A stretch of 64,000 nt of DNA from UBA3478 sp038134285 (GTDB lineage Bacteria; Bacteroidota; Bacteroidia; Flavobacteriales; Flavobacteriaceae): NCBI GenBank assembly GCA_038134285.1, contig JAYPUW010000002.1, forward strand, positions 124,001 through 188,000, written 5' to 3'. Below the pieces are notes generated by a model. That model was given only the letters and a program-made list of their open reading frames with translations, was not told where the DNA came from and ran no database searches. Both the position numbers and the translations under genes were made by a program. Each line of letters begins with the position of its first letter. The stretch's first letter is position 1. Positions 59,562-64,000 of the stretch are shown here, in pieces.

Positions 59562-60845
59562 ATGCCTAAATCATTTGAAATCCTCATCATTGGGGCAGGA
59601 ACTGGTGGCTTAATGACGGCCGCTCGATTAAGAAAACTAGACAAGTCTTTGTCTATTGGAATTATTGACCCTGCCGACACTCACTACTATCAGCCTGCAT
59701 GGACCTTGGTTGGCGCCGGTACCTTCGACTACAAGAAAACCGCAAAGCAAATGGCCGAACTCATTCCCACTAGTGTTGATTGGATTAAAGATGCCGTTAC
59801 GTGCTTTGATGCACAGAACAATGCCGTACAAACTGCGAGTAACGGAAGTATCTCTTACGACTTTCTTGTCGTTTCTCCAGGGCTTGTGATGGAACCTAGC
59901 ATGATCAAGGGCTTAGAGGATGCCATGAAATCAGGGGATATTTGCAGTAATTATACAGATCCTGAACACACCTGGAAGCTTTTACAAGAATTCAAAGGCG
60001 GTAATGCAATCTTTACGCAACCCGCTACTCCAATAAAATCCGGTGGTGCGCCTCAAAAGATCGCCTATCTAGCAGCTGATTACCTCAGAAAAAAAGGCCT
60101 TGCCAAGAAAACCAACATGATGTTTGCCACACCGGGCAACGTCATTTTTGGGGTGCCGGTTATTCGAGAAACCTTGATGAAGGTCATCCGTAAATACGGC
60201 ATTCATTTTCATCCGTATCACACTCCAATAGAAATTGATGGAAAAAATAAGGTCGTATATTTTATCGATAAAACTCCCGAAGATAAAGCCTGCTTTAGTC
60301 AAAAAGAAGAATGCTCTTGGGATCCTCAAAATGCTTTCGGAGCTACGAAAACTGAAGATGGTCGCATCGCTGTGAAGTTCGATTTTCTTCACTTGGCCCC
60401 ACCCCAAGCGGCTCCAAAATTCGTGCGTGAATCGGCTTTAGCGAATAAGGAAGGATGGCTTGATGTAAATAAACACACACTTCAACACCAAAAGTTTGCT
60501 AATGTCTTTGGCATCGGAGATGTGGTCGGAGTGCCGACAGCCAAAACAGGAGCTGCGATACGTAACCAGGCACCTATCGTAATCGATAATATTCTTAAGC
60601 TCAAAAAAGAGAATAAGCTCGGCACTAGGAGTTATAATGGATATTCTTCATGTCCGCTAGTAACGGGGTATGGAAAAATGGTTCTTGCAGAGTTCGACTA
60701 CGACAACAACTTCACCCCAGATCCGAAATTAAAGCAGATGCTAGTATTCGACAGTTCAAAAGAACACTGGAGGTTGTGGATGTTAAAGAAGTTTGGGCTT
60801 CCTTACCTCTATTGGAATAAGATGCTCAAAGGAGAAGATGTTTAA
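59562..60845 (+). CDS. Sulfide:quinone oxidoreductase-like FAD protein (SQR)
   Basis: Flavoprotein of the disulfide oxidoreductase fold that oxidises sulfide and feeds electrons to quinone. The 427 residues begin with the FAD Rossmann motif ILIIGAGTGGLMTAAR (7-22) and end with the SQR hallmark YSSCPLVTGYGKMVLAEFDY (361-380, with Cys364). Cys128 (GDICSNY) is present, but the position of the second redox cysteine in PIKxGGAPQK is Ser160. Two other cysteines at 243 and 251 (ACFSQKEEC) are close together and might stand in. It lies in the sulfur cluster and is monocistronic with its own dyad. Confidence 0.88.
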   Translation: MPKSFEILIIGAGTGGLMTAARLRKLDKSLSIGIIDPADTHYYQPAWTLVGAGTFDYKKTAKQMAELIPTSVDWIKDAVTCFDAQNNAVQTASNGSISYDFLVVSPGLVMEPSMIKGLEDAMKSGDICSNYTDPEHTWKLLQEFKGGNAIFTQPATPIKSGGAPQKIAYLAADYLRKKGLAKKTNMMFATPGNVIFGVPVIRETLMKVIRKYGIHFHPYHTPIEIDGKNKVVYFIDKTPEDKACFSQKEECSWDPQNAFGATKTEDGRIAVKFDFLHLAPPQAAPKFVRESALANKEGWLDVNKHTLQHQKFANVFGIGDVVGVPTAKTGAAIRNQAPIVIDNILKLKKENKLGTRSYNGYSSCPLVTGYGKMVLAEFDYDNNFTPDPKLKQMLVFDSSKEHWRLWMLKKFGLPYLYWNKMLKGEDV

Positions 60846-60850
60846 ATTCT

Positions 60851-60876
60851 AAAAACCTCCCAATGGAGTTTTTTTT
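60851..60876 (+). terminator. Weak terminator after the SQR gene
   Basis: AAAAAC-C-TCC (60851-60860) pairs with GGAGTTTTT (60865-60873) with one bulged base and loop CAAT, followed by more T. Confidence 0.55.
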
Positions 60877-60890
60877 ATTTCTTTATTTCG

Positions 60891-60912
60891 AAAGGTAACC
60901 TAGGTTACCTTT
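60891..60912. promoter_or_regulatory. Operator-like dyad D, perfect 22-bp palindrome, before the YeeE/YedE pair
   Basis: A perfect palindrome centred at 60901.5 whose core is GGTAAC-CTAG-GTTACC (60894-60909 including CC/GG neighbours). It is followed by TTTTTG (TTG at 60913-60915), 16 bases, and TATTTTTG (60932-60939), a perfect -7 element. The centre is 30.5 bp from the -7 element, as at the other sites. Confidence 0.65.
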
Positions 60913-60961
60913 TTGTCAATCGAATTCCTTTTATTTTTGGAATAATTAAATTCAGAAATTT

Positions 60962-61525
60962 ATGTTAGAAGCTATACTTAATCCATGGCCTTGGTACGTG
61001 TCGGGCCCGCTTATCGCGGCGGTGATGTTTTTTCTCATCCTTTCGGGTCGCAATTTCGGAATGTCAGGAAACCTCAGAACCCTTTGTGCGGTCATTGGCG
61101 GAAATAAGGCGTGTGATTTCTTTAAGTTTGATTGGAAGTCTCAGCGCTGGAATCTCGTTTTCAGCGTTGGTGCTATAGTAGGTGGATATATTGCGATCAC
61201 TTTCTTGAGCACTGACGTATCGGTTGATATTTCAGAAAACACCATTCAATGGCTTCAGCAATACGGATTCAATGATGGAGGAAGAGCTTATTTACCAGAA
61301 CAACTTTTCTCTATTGAGGCGCTTTCGAATCCAAAAAGTTTAATTCTCATTGCCGTTGGAGGCTTTTTAGTGGGCTTTGGATCTCGCTATGCAGGTGGAT
61401 GCACCTCAGGTCATGCCATATCAGGTCTCAGTGATCTTCAGCTTCCTTCATTAATTGCAGTAATTGGCTTTTTCGCTGGAGGACTTTTAATGGTTCATTT
61501 TATTTACCCACTTATATTCGCTTAA
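60962..61525 (+). CDS. YeeE/YedE (PmpA-like) sulfur transport protein, first half
   Basis: Membrane protein of the YeeE/YedE family, 187 residues with about five hydrophobic segments (first at about 13-28, last at about 160-183). The family hallmark GFGSRYAGGCTSGHAISGLS (about 139-158) holds the conserved Cys, and a second conserved Cys occurs in NKACDFF (about 48-54). YeeE/YedE proteins carry thiosulfate or sulfur compounds (TsuA) in characterised cases; here the protein is split in two with the next gene, 3 bases away, as in PmpA/PmpB pairs. It lies behind dyad D. Confidence 0.88.
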   Translation: MLEAILNPWPWYVSGPLIAAVMFFLILSGRNFGMSGNLRTLCAVIGGNKACDFFKFDWKSQRWNLVFSVGAIVGGYIAITFLSTDVSVDISENTIQWLQQYGFNDGGRAYLPEQLFSIEALSNPKSLILIAVGGFLVGFGSRYAGGCTSGHAISGLSDLQLPSLIAVIGFFAGGLLMVHFIYPLIFA

Positions 61526-61528
61526 TTC

Positions 61529-61945
61529 ATGATACAAACTATAAAATACCTACTTACCGGAATCGCTTTTGGCATCATTATGTTCAAGTCAGAAGCAGCC
61601 TCTTGGTTTAGAATTGTTGAGATGTTCCAGTTCGATTCGTTTCATATGTACGGAATTATAGGTTCAGCCCTAGCCGTAGGAGTCATCGGAATTCAGCTGA
61701 TTAAACGCAATAAAGTGAAATCCTTTTCAGGCCAAGAAATTATCATTCCACAAAAAACAAAGGGATGGAAAAACTATTTGTTTGGCGGAACCATTTTTGG
61801 TCTTGGTTGGGGTCTTGCTGGTGCATGTCCTGGCCCGATTTTTACGCTAATAGGAGCAGGATTTTTACCCGTAATTGTTGTTTTGGCCTCAGCCATTGCA
61901 GGAACTTTCGTTTACGGAATGCTTCGCCCCGAGCTACCTCATTAA
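61529..61945 (+). CDS. YeeE/YedE (PmpB-like, DUF6691) sulfur transport protein, second half
   Basis: Second half of the split transporter, 138 residues with four hydrophobic segments (about 5-20, 32-52, 80-100 and 108-128). The motif FGLGWGLAGACPGPIFTLIG (about 85-104) includes the conserved Cys of this half. It is 3 bases after the first half, so the two are translated together and presumably form a heteromer. Such pairs are very often next to SQR, MBL-rhodanese and Crp/Fnr genes in Bacteroidota, in line with sulfur-compound transport; the direction and cargo are not shown. Confidence 0.87.
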   Translation: MIQTIKYLLTGIAFGIIMFKSEAASWFRIVEMFQFDSFHMYGIIGSALAVGVIGIQLIKRNKVKSFSGQEIIIPQKTKGWKNYLFGGTIFGLGWGLAGACPGPIFTLIGAGFLPVIVVLASAIAGTFVYGMLRPELPH

Positions 61946-61984
61946 TTTGTTTAATAAATTTTAATTAAAGTTAAACAGAATTAG

Positions 61985-61992
61985 TATCTTTG
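61985..61992 (+). promoter_or_regulatory. Promoter -7 element of folE, TATCTTTG
   Basis: Perfect TAnnTTTG, 32 bases before the folE start. No clean -33 TTG. The preceding gap shows no terminator hairpin and no GTAAC dyad, so the sulfur cluster appears to end here. Confidence 0.5.
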
Positions 61993-62024
61993 GTAGTGTT
62001 GCGTTAATAAAACGATACACTGCT

Positions 62025-62726
62025 ATGAGCAATTCAAAAACACTTGTTGAAAAAGCGCTTTCGTCAAAGGCGTTTGTTGATCTAGATATAGACGAGATTG
62101 GTGACGATCACCTTTACACAGGATTAGAGACACCCCTAAGAGAAGACGCTTTCGAACAAAGTGATTCCGAGAAAAAAAAGCAAATTGCTGTGCTTTTCGC
62201 GGAAATCATGCATGTAATAGGACTCGATCTCACAGACGATTCATTGAGAGGCACTCCTATGCGCGTCGCCAAAATGTTTATCGACGAGATTTTCTCAGGG
62301 CTGAACCCAGCAAATAAACCTAAGGTGGCGTTGTTTGAAAACAAATACGAATACGGGCAAATGCTAGTAGAAAAAAACATCACCTTTTATTCAAACTGCG
62401 AACACCATTTCGTGCCAATTATTGGGCAGGCTCATGTGGCCTATATTTCTTCGGGTAAGGTAATCGGGTTATCTAAACTCAACAGGATTGTTCAATATTA
62501 TGCCAAGCGACCTCAAGTTCAAGAGCGCCTCACAAATCAGATTGGCACAGATTTACAGGCCATACTTGGCACTGAAGATGTTGCTGTGATCATCGATGCC
62601 AAACACCTTTGCGTTTCTTCGCGCGGAATTAAAGATGACACCTCGGCTACAGTCACCTCATTCTACGGTGGACAATTTGAACAAACAGAAAAATTAGCTG
62701 AATTACACCGTTATATCTACGGATAA
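62025..62726 (+). CDS. folE: GTP cyclohydrolase I (zinc type IA)
   Basis: Converts GTP to dihydroneopterin triphosphate, first step of tetrahydrofolate (and queuosine or biopterin) synthesis. The 233 residues have the zinc ligands: Cys and His in SNCEHHFVPI (about 124-133) and the distal Cys in HLCVSSRG (about 195-202), plus the tunnelling-fold GLSKLNRIVQYYAKRPQVQE segment (about 149-168). The N-terminal 50 residues are a variable extension. The stop overlaps the next start by one base (TAATG), so the glutathione peroxidase gene is translationally coupled. Confidence 0.95.
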   Translation: MSNSKTLVEKALSSKAFVDLDIDEIGDDHLYTGLETPLREDAFEQSDSEKKKQIAVLFAEIMHVIGLDLTDDSLRGTPMRVAKMFIDEIFSGLNPANKPKVALFENKYEYGQMLVEKNITFYSNCEHHFVPIIGQAHVAYISSGKVIGLSKLNRIVQYYAKRPQVQERLTNQIGTDLQAILGTEDVAVIIDAKHLCVSSRGIKDDTSATVTSFYGGQFEQTEKLAELHRYIYG

Positions 62727-63262
62727 TGAAACTGGTCGATTCGATAAAAAATAGTTTGCTTAAAATGAACAGTACGCCTAGTACGCCACGGCCCATGCCA
62801 AACATAAAAATCAGAAAGCTAAACGGTAAATCCATCGAATGGGAAGAATTTGAAGATAAATATTTGCTTATTGTAAATGTAGCCTCGAACTGTGGTTTTA
62901 CCCCCCAGTACAAGAAGCTTCAGGCGCTATATGAGCAATACCAAGAACGACTTGAGGTAATTGGAGTTCCCTGCAATCAATTTGGGGCTCAAGAACCGGG
63001 GTCGGCTGAAGATATTCAGTCTTTCTGCTCTTTTAATTTTGGAGTGAGTTTCACGATGACGGAAAAGGTAAAAGTAAAAGGTCCTCAAGCGCATTCACTT
63101 TACAAATGGCTGACCTCAAAAGAAGAAAATGGGGTAAAATCTAGCACGGTGAAATGGAATTTTCAAAAATACCTCATCAGTCCAGAGCGTGTTTTGATCG
63201 ATTTGTATCTTTCTACTACAGATCCGACATCATCAAAAATAACCAAGCACTTTGAAGGATAA
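62726..63262 (+). CDS. Glutathione peroxidase family protein (Cys type)
   Basis: Thiol peroxidase of the glutathione peroxidase fold, 178 residues; bacterial members usually draw electrons from thioredoxin. NVASNCGFTPQYKKLQALY (about 50-68) holds the peroxidatic Cys (not selenocysteine, no in-frame TGA), GVPCNQFGAQEPG (about 77-89) the conserved Gln, a possible resolving Cys lies in DIQSFCSF (about 93-100), and VKWNFQKYLI (about 144-153) the Trp and Asn. There is no signal peptide; the N-terminal 25 residues are poorly conserved and a start at MNSTPSTPRP is possible. It overlaps folE by 1 base. Confidence 0.92.
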   Translation: MKLVDSIKNSLLKMNSTPSTPRPMPNIKIRKLNGKSIEWEEFEDKYLLIVNVASNCGFTPQYKKLQALYEQYQERLEVIGVPCNQFGAQEPGSAEDIQSFCSFNFGVSFTMTEKVKVKGPQAHSLYKWLTSKEENGVKSSTVKWNFQKYLISPERVLIDLYLSTTDPTSSKITKHFEG

Positions 63263-63659
63263 AAAGCCCGATTCAGTTGTTTATAACGAAGAAAGCGCAC
63301 AATTCGATGCTTACTTGAAGCCTTACGCTACCAACGTAACAGGGCCAGTAATCAAACCCACCGACCTAACTGGATGGAAGCAGCGGGGTGCACATCAAGT
63401 CAATGCTCGCTTTAAGGCACGTATTGATGAATTGAAAAAGGCATACGAGACTATGATGAAAGAGGTTGAAGACAACCGCAAGGTGTATCAGGCCTCATTC
63501 AGTTTTGAGCCTGTGGTGGGTAAAACGTACCACTTGTATTCAAAGCCTGGAAAAGGGCTCTTCTTATCCATCTTGAGCCCTGAAGAATGCAACTTCGAAC
63601 TCGAGGGTTCTTACCGCTTAGACGCCGACCAAACCTGGACACGGGTTGGAGATCATTGA
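63252..63659 (+). CDS. DUF2452 domain-containing protein
   Basis: A 135-residue cytosolic protein that I assign, from memory of the family, to DUF2452; function unknown. The frame begins with a TTG at 63252 that overlaps the glutathione peroxidase stop by 11 bases, and no better start exists. The first 50 residues (VVYNEESAQFDAYLKPYATN) are polar, a helical Lys/Glu-rich segment spans about 60-85, and the end is beta-rich with FEPVVGKTYHLYSKPGKG. It is third in the folE-gpx unit. A terminator follows about 83 bases later. Confidence 0.7.
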   Translation: MKDKKPDSVVYNEESAQFDAYLKPYATNVTGPVIKPTDLTGWKQRGAHQVNARFKARIDELKKAYETMMKEVEDNRKVYQASFSFEPVVGKTYHLYSKPGKGLFLSILSPEECNFELEGSYRLDADQTWTRVGDH

Positions 63660-63741
63660 CCTTACGGCCAATTTTCCCGCTGCGAACATGATGAAAATAG
63701 GTTCAAGGACACCGGCTGCGCTGGTGCATTTGACAAAAACA

Positions 63742-63780
63742 AAAGCCCAAACAAGCAAGGCTTGATGGGCTTTAATTTTT
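63742..63780 (+). terminator. Terminator of the folE-gpx-DUF2452 unit
   Basis: AAAGCCCA (63742-63749) pairs with TGGGCTTT (63766-63773), with inner stem CAAGC/GCTTG (63752-63764), then AA and T7. The plus-strand T tail assigns it to the unit ending at 63659. A further 7-bp hairpin lies before it at 63710-63726. Confidence 0.75.
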
Positions 63781-63785
63781 TTATC

Positions 63786-63804
63786 AAAACAGCCCTACGG
63801 GCTG
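63786..63804 (-). terminator. Terminator after tRNA-Leu(CAA)
   Basis: On the minus strand CAGCCC-GTA-GGGCTG (63804-63790) is followed by TTTT. It lies 20 bases beyond the tRNA 3' end. Confidence 0.6.
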
Positions 63805-63823
63805 CCTTAAAGCTGCTTATTTG

Positions 63824-63905
63824 TACCTTGGGTGGGAATCGAACCCACACTTCCGAAGAAACTGGATTTTGAATCCAGCGCGTCTACCAATTCCGCCACC
63901 AAGGC
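63824..63905 (-). tRNA. tRNA-Leu (anticodon CAA)
   Basis: An 82-base class II tRNA on the minus strand. The acceptor stem is GCCTTGG/CCAAGGT (with a G-U at the first pair), discriminator A. The anticodon arm CTGGA-TTCAAAA-TCCAG gives CAA (reads TTG), followed by a long variable arm and the T-arm GTGGGTTCGATTCCCAC. CCA is not encoded. Confidence 0.95.
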
Positions 63906-63915
63906 AAGTGGACGG

Positions 63916-63923
63916 CAAAATTA
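63916..63923 (-). promoter_or_regulatory. Promoter -7 element of tRNA-Leu(CAA), TAATTTTG
   Basis: Perfect TAnnTTTG on the minus strand, 10 bases before the mature tRNA end, with no clean -33 TTG. Confidence 0.45.
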
Positions 63924-63989
63924 GTAAATATTTTGTGTTTAACGCCTGGTTTTTTTAAGTAGGCATGATGGGTAGGTGAATAATTTATT

Positions 63990-63997
63990 TAAATTTG
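63990..63997 (+). promoter_or_regulatory. Promoter -7 element at the right edge, TAAATTTG
   Basis: Perfect TAnnTTTG on the plus strand at the end of the window; it probably drives a gene that begins beyond base 64000. Confidence 0.35.
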
Positions 63998-64000
63998 CAC

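Noticed and set aside
63662..63850. Minus-strand frame of 62 codons leaving tRNA-Leu(CAA)
   Set aside because: It starts inside the tRNA and passes through two terminator hairpins. It could be a remnant like the one beside tRNA-Asp, but nothing in it is recognisable.
1..64000. CRISPR arrays, insertion sequences, prophage or toxin-antitoxin genes
   Set aside because: I saw no regularly spaced direct repeats, transposase or integrase motifs, or short paired toxin-antitoxin-like frames.

Overview
This window looks like a chromosomal stretch from a member of the Bacteroidota, most likely a marine flavobacterium-like organism of order Flavobacteriales. The signs are a SusC/SusD pair, a DEDDh exonuclease fused to the N-terminus of DNA polymerase III alpha, flavobacterial versions of ribosomal protein S16 (long Ala/Glu tail) and L13, few Shine-Dalgarno sequences, and many Bacteroidota-type -7 elements (TAnnTTTG). 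I cannot name a species. Almost everything is ordinary, densely packed housekeeping sequence; I see no insertion sequence, prophage, CRISPR array or rRNA operon.

Layout. 1-3.2 kb: tRNA-Gln, a hairpin, then rimP-nusA-infB on the minus strand; infB runs off the left edge. 3.3-11 kb: a large DUF2723 membrane protein, a thioredoxin-like protein without its CxxC, a metallophosphoesterase and polA. 11-20.5 kb: translation genes on the plus strand (rplM-rpsI-rpsB-tsf, then pyrH-frr-RND/MMPL exporter-asnS-rpoN), closed by a bidirectional terminator. 20.5-31 kb, minus strand: an ExbB/ExbD operon, odhA-odhB-tatD-ansA, and an aminotransferase-galE sugar pair. 31-36 kb: waaA, tRNA-Leu, an M20 peptidase, and a nitroreductase-ruvC-hemW operon. 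36.3-40.8 kb: a Y-family polymerase and a second, accessory DnaE behind a 37-bp inverted repeat, with a possible small RNA transcribed the other way. 40.8-47.5 kb: trmN6-rimM-rpsP, the replicative exonuclease-DnaE fusion and thioredoxin. 47.6-55.4 kb: tRNA-Asp with a decayed flank, a SusCD operon and a divergent TonB-dependent receptor. 55.5-62 kb: a sulfide/sulfane-sulfur gene cluster. 62-64 kb: folE, a glutathione peroxidase, a DUF2452 protein and tRNA-Leu.

The most interesting part is the sulfur cluster. A Crp/Fnr-family regulator, a SulP transporter, a persulfide-dioxygenase-like/rhodanese fusion, a sulfide:quinone oxidoreductase-like flavoprotein and a split YeeE/YedE pair are accompanied by four copies of one dyad, GTAAC-N4-GTnAC. 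One copy stands in front of each transcription unit, each about 29-35 bp upstream of a possible -7 element, which is the geometry of an activator site. The motif has the 16-bp architecture of Crp/Fnr operators, so I infer a local, probably autoregulated sulfur regulon. Second in interest is the divergent region at 36.38-36.58 kb: a candidate small RNA next to the operator-like inverted repeat of a mutagenic-polymerase cassette. Other points are structured leaders in front of rpsB and rimP, a DNA polymerase I that has lost its proofreading residues, and an SQR in which one expected redox cysteine is serine.
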